A stretch of DNA of 21,774 nt, taken from NCBI GenBank assembly GCA_036939755.1, contig JALLAZ010000142.1, positions 1-21,774 of the forward strand, written 5' to 3'. Made by a program: the position numbers and the translations under genes. A model generated the notes under the pieces. That model did not search any database, was not told the origin of the DNA, and saw nothing but the letters and a program-made list of their open reading frames with translations. Shown here in pieces: positions 9,901-19,243 of this stretch. The stretch comes from Stephanodiscus triporus (lineage: Eukaryota > Bacillariophyta > Thalassiosirophyceae > Thalassiosirales > Thalassiosiraceae). The first letter of the stretch is position 1. Each line of letters opens with the position of its first letter.

Positions 9901-11879
9901 AACCGCGGTCCTTGCCAATTGACATATGGAGATATCTCACAAATAGTCACAACTCATTTCAGCTGAAGGCCATCTCTCAAGTTTTGACAGGCTCGTGTAG
10001 AGAAAACGTATGCCTTGTTCAAGGGCCGCCTGGGACGGGCAAGTCTAGCACAATTGTCGGACTTGTCACTGCTCTGCTGTCAGGAAAAGCTCCCCTCCCA
10101 AAACAACGTCAGTCTGGATGTTTGATACACGCTGGGAAGACAATGGGCAAAACTACCGCGAAGCCCCAGGCTAGAAATCGTATTTTGGTGTGTGCCGCCA
10201 CAAATGTGGCCGTCGATGGTTTAGCTTGGAAGATCAAGAATGGATCACTTGGACCTTCGGGGAAGATTGGTGATTTCGACATGGCCAGATTTGGCAGCTT
10301 GCCTTGGGAGAACTCGCGCGATTCATCGGATAACAAGCCAGAAATGCTGTCAGCAATGGAAGACTTTTTGTATGAAATAAACGTGGATCGTCGAGCAAAT
10401 GATGGGACACAGGATTTCGAGTACGATGATCAGGAACGAAACGAGGTTAAGAGTTGGTCGCCAGAGATTCAAAAGCACAACCGCCAAAAAAGGCGCAAGA
10501 TTGTAGGCCGAGCATTTCTCAGATCACAAATCTTGGGAAACTGTAGTGTCGTCGTTGCAACCCTATCGGGGGCGGGGTCGAAAGCCTTTATTGATGCTGT
10601 GTGTCGAGATCCTACCAGAAACGATTCTGAATTCGACGCAGTCATTATTGATGAGGCATGCCAGGCATCCGAACCAGAGTCCCTCATTCCTTTTAAGTTC
10701 AATCCAACCACAGTGAGTTGTAGTGTTCGCTTTGCAAATCTGTGGACGGCTGGAGAGTGTTTTTTTTATTGTCAGCGTGTCTGCCTCTTTCTTTGTTTCG
10801 CCTCATCGGTTCGTTATTACCTCCCAGATTACTCTAGTAGGTGAGAGAGTGTTCCTTTGCAATCGAATTAACTTTTCTATATGAAAATAACCTTCTCATA
10901 TTCGAGTGTGAAAAATAAAAAGGTGATCCGGAGCAACTTCCTGTGTTGACACTCTCTGGCTCCTCTACCAACAACTTTTTCGAACGTTCCTTATTTGAGA
11001 GGTTGCAATCGCTTAACTTTCCAACCATTCTGCTGCGGAATCAGTATCGAATGCATGAAGATATTGCTGCTTTTCCATCGAAGCAGTTTTATTTTGGAAA
11101 GCTCATCACGCCTGACAGTGTCAAAGATCGCCCGACCCCATCATGGCATCGTTGCCCATGCTTTCCTACAATATGTTTCTGGGACATTAATGGACGAAAT
11201 ATGTTCACCGGTACAAATGGCTATGGCTTCACCAATATCGAAGAAGCAAGCTTCATCACTCAGACAATCTTATCAACATTCGCACATGCCTTTTTGGAGG
11301 GGTCTGACATCATCACGGTGGGCATAATATCATTCTACAAAGATCAGGTGAGTTGTGCAGCCTATCGTGTCGAGTCATTATCATGTTCACTGCCACTGGG
11401 TACAATAACATTGTATGTGTGTAATTTAGGTCAATCTCCTGAAGGATCAACTATCGAACGTTCCTGCACTGAACAAGCTGAACATTAAAGTGGCAACTGT
11501 GGATGGCTTCCAAGGTTCGGAATGTGACGTAATTATTTTGTCATGCGTTCGCTCACACTCACGTTATATGAGAGGTAAGATTGATTCTGGCAAGATGTTG
11601 CAAATCTTTCATCGAAATATTCTAACCACAGATTAATATTTATTCACTGCGGAAGTTGGTCAAAGTAAGAACAATGTTGGCTTCCTTGAAGACTATCGCA
11701 GAGTAAATGTGGCGCTGACACGCGCCAAATGTTCACTTTGGATAGTTGGGAATGAAGAAGTACTAAAGTCATCTGAACTCTGGTGGAAGCTGTTGCAAGA
11801 GATGAATTGGAAAAGAGTTTTGAGACGTGCGGATGAATTTACGGCCCTATTTTTACGATGGACAGCATCCAAGAATTAA
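6939..11879 (+). CDS. Sen1/senataxin-like SF1B RNA/DNA helicase; 5 exons, 1526 aa
   Basis: Proposed model: join(6939-10712, 10828-10840, 10923-11347, 11430-11574, 11656-11879). Introns are 115, 82, 82 and 81 bp, all GT-AG and phase-consistent. Residues 1 to ~690 are disordered, with Arg, Asp and Gly runs. Residues ~760-1000 resemble the region before the helicase core in Sen1-type proteins. The core shows Walker A QGPPGTGKSS (1028-1037), DEAC (1238-1241), motif III LVGDPEQLP (1261-1269), NQYRMHE (1302-1308), VDGFQGSE (1428-1435) and NVALTRAK (1470-1477). Members of this UPF1-like group unwind RNA:DNA hybrids and act in transcription termination or RNA surveillance, usually in the nucleus; senataxin-type is my best fit, with ZNFX1- or UPF1-like alternatives. 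Exon 2 is a 13-nt micro-exon. The true start may lie downstream of 6939, because the N-terminus is low complexity throughout. Confidence 0.88.
8191..8316 (+). repeat. 63-bp in-frame tandem duplication in the Sen1-like exon 1
   Basis: Two diverged copies (8191-8253 and 8254-8316) encode 21-residue units: one with DTNTTELGKVRKRTDSRWEA, the next with DTDTTVLEKVRNRRDFCLEH. The period is a multiple of three, so the reading frame is kept. Confidence 0.75.
10828..10840 (+). other. 13-nt micro-exon of the Sen1-like gene (helicase motif III)
   Basis: The bases ATTACTCTAGTAG sit between an AG acceptor (CCTCCCAG) and a GTGAGA donor. They encode I-T-L-V and the first base of the glycine of GDPEQLP. Upstream exon 1 ends in phase 0 and downstream exon 3 starts with GT, so the micro-exon is the only way I see to complete the conserved motif III. 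Confidence 0.8.
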
Positions 11880-12354
11880 ACTGGACGTGGCAATTCCGTG
11901 TAGGGAGAAGTTGCAGAAGGCATGATATGGCGAGATATCAACAATTTGCATCCATGGCGTAAGCTGCAACTCTTCATTTCTGTATGAGATGCTTATACCT
12001 AGACACAGTCGCAAAAAGACAGTTTGTAGTCATGACAGATAACAGCTATTGCAACAGTTAAAAAGGACGAATAGTTGGAAGCAAGTATGGAGGCGCGTTG
12101 CAAGGGAACTAACTGGCAGGAAGATGGCAGTGATTAAAATCTGCTATAATTTGATAGAAAAAATATATAAGAGAGATTTTAAGATCATTATTATTGCTAC
12201 TTCTTCCAATCATTAACGTGACCGCATCTGAAGTGCAAAAGAAGGATGGGGAAACCTCACACAGAACATCGAATAGAATGATTTCTGAATACACCTTAAG
12301 AGAAAGGAGGGCACGATTTAAATCAGCTCAAGATTATTTCCAAAGTCGCGACGC
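11880..12354. other. Intergenic between convergent genes
   Basis: This is the 3' flank of the Sen1-like gene and of the minus-strand GFA-like gene. It is AT-rich around 12140-12195. I see no AATAAA on either strand and no supported gene. Confidence 0.5.
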
Positions 12355-12939
12355 TCACTCCCAAGTAATAGGAACGCTCTCTACTTTGGATAAATCCTCC
12401 GCCATCAACGCTGTCACCTTGCTGTTGCTCCCATCGCCAGCCAATCCCGTAAGCAATGGAATGAACTTGACGAGCATCCCTACCGTCACGCTCCCATGCT
12501 TTGGCTCGGGAACCTTGTCCTTATCAAATGCACTCTTAGCATTGATGTTCAACACGGGACCTTTCGGCACGAAGGGAGATCCGTCCGCGGCGGTCATGGC
12601 GTTGCGGTTGACGGCGCACCACTTCGGCGCCCAGACGTTGAAAAGCACGGTGCCGCACTCGGTGCAGTAAGGACGGGCCACTTTTCCACCCTCGCCCACC
12701 TTCATAAACCCGATCTTCGCGCCATCGACCTTCGTCACGGTGACGTTGTTCGATTTGAAAACGGCCACGGCGGCGCCGCCTGCCTCGTCGCTCTTCATGG
12801 ATGTGCCCGAGAAGCCATCCCTCGCCTCGATGCCCTTGACGACGGCGACGCAGGAGTGGCAGTGACAGTTAAAGGTCAAGCGCGGGGGCGCGTCGAAGGT
12901 GGCCACGAATGACCCGCATTTGCATTTGAGTGTCGACAT
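12355..12939 (-). CDS. CENP-V/GFA-domain zinc protein, 194 aa
   Basis: A glutathione-dependent formaldehyde-activating enzyme (GFA)/CENP-V family protein. All seven zinc-ligand cysteines are present in the family pattern: C6-x-C8, C25-x-C27-x2-C30 (NCHCHSC) and C92-x2-C95 (YCTECG). The CKCGS start and the central beta-rich segment fit the fold. In bacteria such proteins were described as joining glutathione and formaldehyde to give S-hydroxymethylglutathione; most eukaryotic members have no proven substrate. The protein is intronless and has no targeting signal. The start is the ATG at 12939 directly before the first zinc motif; ten further upstream codons would require a TTG start. It is divergent from the SET gene, with 449 bp between start codons. 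Family sure, activity uncertain. Confidence 0.88.
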   Translation of the reverse strand: MSTLKCKCGSFVATFDAPPRLTFNCHCHSCVAVVKGIEARDGFSGTSMKSDEAGGAAVAVFKSNNVTVTKVDGAKIGFMKVGEGGKVARPYCTECGTVLFNVWAPKWCAVNRNAMTAADGSPFVPKGPVLNINAKSAFDKDKVPEPKHGSVTVGMLVKFIPLLTGLAGDGSNSKVTALMAEDLSKVESVPITWE

Positions 12940-13388
12940 GATTTCTGCCTCTGTAATGAGGTTGTGCAATGAATGTGCTCTCTAGTAATGCGTGTTTCGA
13001 AGAAGAGTTGAAGATGATTTTTTACCTCTATTATTTGGGTTCTCGTCTTCGTCTCCGCTCTGCCTTCTGCTTACCGCGTTTTCTTATCGTACTCACGACA
13101 CAGCCTGAGTAAATGACTCTAGTAGTGTAGGTAAGTAGACAGGTAGGTAGAGTAGATGATTATTATTTGATTTCTTTCACGGGCGGGCACTCTTTTTTCA
13201 TCTTGCTATTGAATTCCCATGCACAATATGTAAGTATGTAGATATGATACTCAAATCTAAACGACTTGAAAACACGGTGGGTGGGTTCAACAAGAAGCCT
13301 TCGGGAAACACAGATATGAGTGACCTCAACAACACCGCCTCCACCGGCCGCGCCGCGCCTCGCCTTGGCCCCGCTGCAACCCGCAACC
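12940..13388. promoter_or_regulatory. Divergent promoter region between GFA-like and SET genes
   Basis: 449 bp between two head-to-head start codons. It includes a short GTAGGTAG-type repeat at about 13125-13155 and a C-rich stretch just before the SET gene ATG. No coding sequence is supported. Confidence 0.4.
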
Positions 13389-13850
13389 ATGAGCGAGGGC
13401 GCCAACAACCCCGACGAGGCGTGGCACAGGGCCGTGAGGTGGATCGAAAGAAACGGGTGAGAAGAAAAAAAGCCGAGAGACGAGGATGGGGGTGGTGGGG
13501 GGTGTGTCGCACTTGTCTAGGTAGTGAATAATGATACCTAATTTCTTAAGTTGTTGTTGTTGTTGGGAAGGGCCGCGACACATCGCACTCACCTCGTCGA
13601 TATCGTTCGCTCGTCCCCGTCCTGTGTCTCGCCCCCCTTCTATTAATTAAAGTGGACGAGTCCATCCCCTCCTTCGATACGACCATTCCCGACGTCGCGT
13701 TCGCCTCGGCGACTTCGACGACGGCCGCGATCATCATCGCGAGGGATCGGGCGCGACGACGACCGATGTCGTCGTCGTGAAGGCGGGAACGATCGTACTC
13801 GACGTGCCCGATCGGTGCCTACTAACCCTCCATTCCGTCGAGGACGACAA

Positions 13851-13888
<38 letters not shown>

Positions 13889-14184
13889 TCGGGAAAGGGC
13901 TGTTCCGGGCTGTCCATTCCCTCCAACGACAACACCGATGTGGCGGAGGCGACGACGAGGAGGAGGAGCGGGGCCTGCACCACGATGCGCAGGACGTTAT
14001 CCTGGCCCTGTACCTCGCCCATCTCGGACGACGATTGGACGACGTTCGTCGCGACGGACGGGATGGGGGGTCCTCCTCGTCGTCCCCGTCGTCGTCGTCG
14101 TCGTCGACGACGCCTCGGACCGAAGCGGAGGAGACCGCCCCGCCGCCGCCGTGGCTGTTCTACGAACCGTACCTCGCCACCCTC

Positions 14185-14220
<36 letters not shown>

Positions 14221-15976
14221 TCGTCCTCCCCCTCCCACCCCGCCGCCGCGCGGCCGCGACCGCGACGTCTCCCCGGGCCGTCGTCGTCCCCACACGAATC
14301 ACCTCCCCCGGCCCTGCCGCGCGTGGTCGCCGCCTCCTCCTCCTCCTCCTCCCTCCGTGGTCATCTTCCCAGGCAGTGGTCCGCCGCCGACCTACGACGA
14401 CGACTATGCGGGACGTCTTTGTACGGGCGCGTCCTCGTGGAGAAAAGGGGTATCGAGAGGGAGTACGGATTGGTGAGGGAGGCGTGGTCGAGGGAGAGCC
14501 GGACCGCGATCGTCGTCGTCGACGACGACGACGACGACGACGACCCCGCGTCCCGTCCCGCCGACGATCCGTTCCCGTCGTTCGAGCGATACGACGCCAT
14601 GATGGCGGCGGTGTCCTCGCGAGGATTCGCCGGGCTAGGACGTGATGGGGTCGATGCCATGATACCGTTGTTGGACCTGTTGGATCACGTTCGCGGGCCG
14701 TCGTCGGTGGCGTGCGACGACGGCGATCGCGATCTCGACATCGAGGGAGGGACGGGCGGCCCGCCCGATGATCGTCTTCCCCGAGATGCCACGGAAGATT
14801 GCGGGGGTGGACGCGGCCCGGACGTTCGTTACGGGAGGTACGAGGACGACGATGGCGGAGCGGACGATGGGGGGACTTGTCCCTCGAAGCGACGGAGGGC
14901 GGAGACGGTCTCCGACGTCGTTCGAGGGGGTGGCTGTGGCGGTGTACGCGTGGTCACGTCGCGATCGCTGTCCGTGGGATCGACGTTGCACATGACCTAC
15001 GGCGCCAAGGGAAACGCTTCGCTACTCGGACGGTATGGTTTTGCGATACCAAATAATGTAGAGCCGGATGGTGAGGGTCTCGGAGCGGGATGTTTCGTTC
15101 TCTGGAATAAGTGTTATTTGGAGTCTCGCATTGACTTTATCCCCGTCCCTCTCGTATTTGCACGCTGATGCAGGGTCTTGCAATGATGTGCTCGAAGTTA
15201 AAATCAGAGACAACGAGCCACCCGTCAAATTGCAGAGAGGTCCCAAGTCTTATTCATATGGCCCATTCATTAAGGCTTTGGAATTATGTCGCGACATCGC
15301 AGGCGAGAATAAATCGAGAGATGATGGTGATCCATCAAAGGAGGACGCGGAAGATCGTACCAAAGTCGGCAGCAATGACGTCGAACGAATGGCGATCGAT
15401 GATGGGGGCTTGGGGGCTTTTCTAGATTCGTGTGAGAATTCCTCGGATGATGACAACGATGATGCCGACGACAGCAACGGTGACATCGTGAGCTCCGGAG
15501 AAGATGATTTTGGCTACTGTTTCTATGACACACCTGCTAATTCGAATTCTGCCGAAACGAGCAGATCGGCTCGAATGGCAATTATGAATGACATTCATGC
15601 CATAGACGCACTGAGAGAAAAACTGCAAAATGTCAAGAATGGATTGTTGAATAATTCTCTCGCTGGGCAATTTGACCTTGAGAGTAGGAAGAACAATGAG
15701 ACTGATAAAGACGACGACAACAACGGAACCGATATCGTTCATTTTACGGTCGAAGATCGATATTGCTTGATTCTTATTCAATCTGAAATCCAAACGGTCA
15801 ATTTTTATCTGGCCGCAGCAAGCGAGTTGCGTCTTCGATTAGTAGAACGACTATCATCAGAAGAACCGACGGTCATCGGCAAAGTCTTAGAAGATGATCG
15901 GTGTGTCAGAGAAGAATCTCTTCGTGATCATACCACCGCCATCGCAAATACTTTTTTGTCGATTCGATATCCATGA
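13389..15976 (+). CDS. SET-domain protein methyltransferase (Rubisco LSMT/SETD-like); 3 exons, 762 aa
   Basis: Proposed model: join(13389-13456, 13653-15070, 15174-15976), introns 196 and 103 bp, GT-AG, phases matched. Joining exons 1 and 2 gives WIERNGGRVHPLLRYDHS, the usual start of LSMT/SETD3-6 proteins, followed by KAGTIVLDVPDR. The split SET core shows MIPLLDLLDH (359-368, normally xDxxNH) and MTYGAKGNASLLGRYGFAIP (470-489), the YGxxxNxxLLxxYGF signature. A long C-terminal substrate-binding-like region follows. The family mono- to tri-methylates lysine or histidine side chains using SAM; the target here is unknown. Large Ser, Asp, Arg/Pro and Ala inserts fill residues ~75-320. The usual Asn of the SAM-binding NH pair is Asp (D367). 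A longer open frame starting with GTG at 13777 is only the inner part of exon 2. The stop lies inside the first unit of a 91-bp tandem repeat. Confidence 0.85.
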
Positions 15977-16216
15977 CTTATCATGGGCAGTATTGACATG
16001 TTTGTTGTATTTTCATGCAATAGCATCATAGCACAGATTCTGCTGCAAAGTACTAGACTATCCATGACTTATCATGGGCAGTATTGACATGTTTGTTGTA
16101 TTTTCATGCAATAGCATCATAGCACAGATTCTGCTGCAAAGTACTAGACTATCCATGACTTATCATGGGCAGTATTGACATGTTTGTTGTATTTTCATGC
16201 AATAGCATCATAGCAC
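15968..16216. repeat. 91-bp tandem repeat, about 2.7 copies
   Basis: Units at 15968-16058, 16059-16149 and a partial 16150-16216 are essentially identical and begin TATCCATGACTTATCATGGG. The first unit carries the TGA stop of the SET gene, so the array is its 3' UTR. The last copy is cut at an undetermined base (N, 16217), where the assembly probably lost or joined sequence. Confidence 0.93.
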
Positions 16217-16217
16217 N
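16217..16217. other. Single N at the repeat edge (assembly join)
   Basis: One undetermined base interrupts the third repeat copy. The sequence to its right is unrelated AT-rich DNA. The true copy number and the neighbour of the array are uncertain. Confidence 0.85.
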
Positions 16218-16604
16218 CGATCAGTTTATTAAATTATATTCTTTCTCAGCCAATTTAAATAATCAAATAAAATCCTTCAACAGAGCCATCGACCACCCCA
16301 TCGTGGAGGTGGTACTGGGAGGGTTTTGTCTAAATCACAATAGCCGTGCCGCTGGACCCGGCAAACGGCTCCAGCATGGTCGGGCTCCATTTTAGCATTT
16401 CGATCATCTATTTGTACTTATTCCTATGCAAGAAACCAATGAGAGGTAGGTTGTTGTTTTTTTGTGTCATCGTAGAGTAAAAATAATAATTACACAAATT
16501 GCAAAGATTTTCTCGGCCAAAAAGCCGTTGGCTTTTTTCCATGTAGGAATTAATATCAAAAAATTGAAAATATAAGAATTGGCCCAGCTAAGATGAGAAC
16601 CAGT
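16218..16604. other. Intergenic with possible methyltransferase-like remnant on the minus strand
   Basis: On the minus strand a 25-codon frame starting with the ATG at 16405-16407 reads MIEMLKWSPTMLEPFAGS then SGTAIVI and stop. LEPFAGSSGTAI resembles motif I (D/E-PFxGxGT) of amino-methyltransferases. The frame after the stop stays open for about 24 more codons. A short AAAAAGCC-gtt-GGCTTTTT hairpin lies at 16519-16537. No intact gene. Confidence 0.25.
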
Positions 16605-16978
16605 CATCTGTTACTTTTTGTGTGGCGGTGCAAACTGACCAAGATATATTAATTCAATCACAACCCTCTCCCCCTGCTCGATCAATGGCATTAAAACAGA
16701 AGGCCAACTGGCAGTACCTCTAGCACCTTCAATATCCATCCCAGCAACAAATCTGACACTGGAAAACGGTGCATCATGATGTCAGCTATCTCATGCATCT
16801 GTTATTTTTTGTGTGGCGATGCAAATTCACCAAGATATATTAATTCAACCACAACCCTCCCCCCCGGCTCAATTGATGGCACCAAAACAAAAGGCCAAAT
16901 GTCAGCCCCTCTAGCACCTTCAATATCCATCATAGCAACAAATCCGACACTGGAAAATGGTGCATCATGATATCAGCC
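16605..16978. repeat. 191-bp diverged tandem duplication
   Basis: Copy 1 starts at 16605 and copy 2 at 16796. Both begin CATCTGTTA and end near GGTGCATCATGAT. The copies differ mainly by substitutions. On the minus strand each contains an aligned 56-codon stop-to-stop frame (16611-16781 and 16802-16972), ending with HKK-stop. No family is recognised. Confidence 0.85.
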
Positions 16979-17254
16979 AAAACAGATCGCCGACCCTCTC
17001 CCTTACATCACCTGTCTCGTGACATCATGAGACCACCCACAACACACAACAAACTGCCACAAACAACGAGGCCTTGGTGGCGGATCCGCTCGCCCCTCCA
17101 GCGACGTGGATTTGATCAATCCACACAATCGAACGCGCGGGCGACCCGGAGGAGGGGTTGGGCAAGAGGTTTGCTTCTTAAAAAACTGTAGTAACTGTTA
17201 AACTAAAGTAGTTATTAATTTTTTTCTATCGACCTCTCTTATTTTAATATAATC
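16979..17254. other. Intergenic, nothing recognised
   Basis: A moderately AT-rich stretch between the 191-bp duplication and the first fold-back. The short plus frame 16967-17191 has no motif. Confidence 0.4.
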
Positions 17255-17313
17255 GGTCGCCCGCCGATGACGATGGTGGCCGAAACGGCATCCATCGTCG
17301 TCGGCGGGCGACC
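17255..17313. repeat. Inverted repeat, 22-bp arms
   Basis: Arms 17255-17276 and 17292-17313 are complementary at 21 of 22 positions (GGTCGCCCGCCGATGACGAT against its reverse complement). The 15-base spacer itself contains GCCG-aaa-CGGC, so the whole forms one long hairpin. It could be the core of a MITE or a small-RNA precursor. Confidence 0.8.
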
Positions 17314-17506
17314 AAATCATACGATTAGACCAATAATAGTGTTAATAATAAGCCTACGCGTCGGTTCTAGTTTAAACTAAATATTACTATGTTAATAGGC
17401 TACGTTTAGGTCGATCCCGGATTCGTCAACGACGAATGAATGCACTTCTGTCCGACCCGTTTCGACGCTCGAATTCATGCGCCGGCGCGACACCGCCGAT
17501 ATCGAC

Positions 17507-17760
17507 CGATAGAGGGGGTCCAGGGCTTTGCACGAAGCCACTGGACGCCGTCATCGGGCGAGTATTCGCACCGTATTGCCCCGGCGGATGACAGGGTTCG
17601 CATTAAAACAAAAAACGACGAAAAAGCACCATACTTGCCGGCCGTTTTGCCGGACATGGTGGTGCGCCGGTACAATACCGTGCGCATCGCCCGATGGAGG
17701 GGGTCCAGGGCTACAACGGAAGCCACTGGACGCCGCCACCGGGCGAGTATTGCGGCCGAT
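17507..17760. repeat. Fold-back block: two direct repeats, each with a small hairpin, around a larger inverted repeat
   Basis: Direct repeats of ~68 bp start at 17507 and 17692 (185-bp offset) and share GAGGGGGTCCAGGGCT ... AGCCACTGGACGCC. Within each, GTCCAGGGCT pairs with AGCCACTGGAC around an 8-base loop (TTGCACGA or ACAACGGA). A larger imperfect inverted repeat joins 17555-17586 and 17665-17693. This is non-coding-element architecture; an open frame crossing it (17440-17871) resembles no protein. Probably a non-autonomous mobile element. Confidence 0.65.
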
Positions 17761-17871
17761 AGGTGCAAATCGGACATTCCAACGCCGAGTTTTTCCGAGT
17801 TTTTTCATCGTCAACCCGCTGAAAAGGGGGCTCCGGTGACGTCAAGGCCCCTAATAACAATAGGGGTATGA

Positions 17872-18089
17872 CATATCAATCTGATGGGAAAGAGTTAAGT
17901 AATGCGATGTGATACTTAGTTGGGGAGGTTAAACTAGCAGATAAACTATATAACAATTGATTTCTATTAAGCATCATTTCAGTAGAATCAACAAAAAATA
18001 TCGCACCTTCGGACCCTTAAAAATTACTGAAAATTAAGATAAATGTTACGGTTTAAGACTTTTTGGCCCACGTAGGCGTGCACCACACC
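17872..18089. other. Intergenic, AT-rich, nothing recognised
   Basis: This lies between the fold-back block and the first recognisable copia sequence. It might be further decayed retrotransposon but shows no residual motif. Confidence 0.4.
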
Positions 18090-19243
18090 TAAAATGTCTT
18101 TACGAACTCAAGCAGGTGGCAATGGTTTTCTACAGGACGCTTCTTGCTGCAACAAACAACATAGAATTCAAATGCAGCTCAGCAGATCCATGCCTCTACT
18201 ACAAATGGGAAGGGAAGAGAGCTGAGAGCTGTGATCATGATCTTGTGTATTGATGATAATATGATTGTTGGCCCATCCGGCTTGGTTGTGATGCTCAAAA
18301 GCAATCTCATGAAGGAATTCCACAGAGTACATCGGGAACAAGACTGAACGTGTTGGTGAAGATGTCATCAGATTGGTTCAGACTGTCCCGACACAGAGTT
18401 ATGAGGATGAGTTTGACCTCAGAAACAGATGCTACAATACAAGCCTGGAACAGTTTTGATGTGTCCAACAGAAGGCGAAGAAGTTATCAGTCCAGCTGAT
18501 CAGACAACGTTGAGATCTTGCGTGGGAAACTGATGAACCAAATGCAGTATTCAAGGCCGGACATTACACAGGCTGTTTGTGACTTGGTGCAGTACATGAC
18601 ATGTGGGAACTTGAAGACACTAACACTCGATGCAATGAAAAGATGCATGAGATAATATGTCTTAGTATGCACAAGAGATGCAGGACTTCTCCTACAACCA
18701 TCTCAAAAGTGGAATGAATCCAATGAGCATCAGATTCGTATCACCAGGGGATGATCGGATTCTGACTTTAATGGGAAAGACACTCAGATGGGACGCAGTG
18801 TCTCTGGGTATGTTGTTTATCTTGAAGATGCACCTACAATGCACAGGCGTGCAATACAGAAGTCAGTGGCCCTGTGGTCTTGCAAAACCGAGCTGAATAC
18901 AGCAGTACTTTTTGTGCAAGACATGATTTACCAGAAAAATACACTGGAATTGATTGGGCTTAAGATCAAGCTTCCTATGGTCCTAGAGATGAAAAACAGG
19001 GGGGCAAATGATCTCATAAACAGTTTCAGTGTTGGAGGTTGAGCGCAACACATTGACATTAAGCAGTTCTTCTTGCAAGAGCTCAAGGAAGCAAAGGTAC
19101 TAGTCGTCAAGTGGATTGCAGGCTCAGAAAATGAGGCTGATATTTTTACAAAGAACCTGGATGGACCCCCTTTTAAATGCTATGCAGATTTACTTCTTGG
19201 AGAAGGAGCAATTGGCGGTAAGGGGGGTAGTAACACTGAGTAA
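18090..19243 (+). pseudogene. Decayed Ty1/copia-type retrotransposon pol (reverse transcriptase end and RNase H)
   Basis: Fragments in shifting frames match copia pol in the right order: FYRTLLA and SADPCLYYKW (from 18128), then after a frameshift LCIDDNMIVGP with KSNLMKEF (the xDD catalytic region), EYIGNKTER, VQTVPTQSYEDEFDL, then RNase H with GRSVSGYVVYLEDAPTMHR (from ~18786), HIDIKQFFLQELKEAKV, and NEADIFTKNLDGP. An in-frame TGA replaces the codon after SVGG at 19040-19042. Key RNase H acidic positions look lost (MKNRGA for the usual DNxGA). The frame ends at TAA 19241-19243. Several frameshifts and stops make it inactive. Integrase and gag are not seen; the 5' part is missing or too decayed. 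Confidence 0.85.

Noticed and set aside
12496..12912. 138-codon plus frame opposite the GFA-like gene
   Set aside because: It is antisense to a gene with all seven zinc cysteines; no family features.
13815..14645. Several long frames (plus and minus) in the SET gene repeat region
   Set aside because: They are Arg/Val/Pro-rich out-of-phase readings of the same triplet repeats; only the frame leading into the SET motifs is supported.
15968..16216. 91-bp repeats as a possible CRISPR-like array
   Set aside because: The units are identical throughout with no variable spacers and lie in a eukaryotic 3' UTR; this is a plain minisatellite.
16519..16537. AAAAAGCC-gtt-GGCTTTTT hairpin as a bacterial-type terminator
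   Set aside because: The genome is eukaryotic with spliced genes, and no gene ends there.
17440..17871. 143-codon plus frame across the fold-back block
   Set aside because: The DNA is built of direct and inverted repeats whose period (185 bp) is not a multiple of three, so the repeats are read in different frames; no protein family fits.
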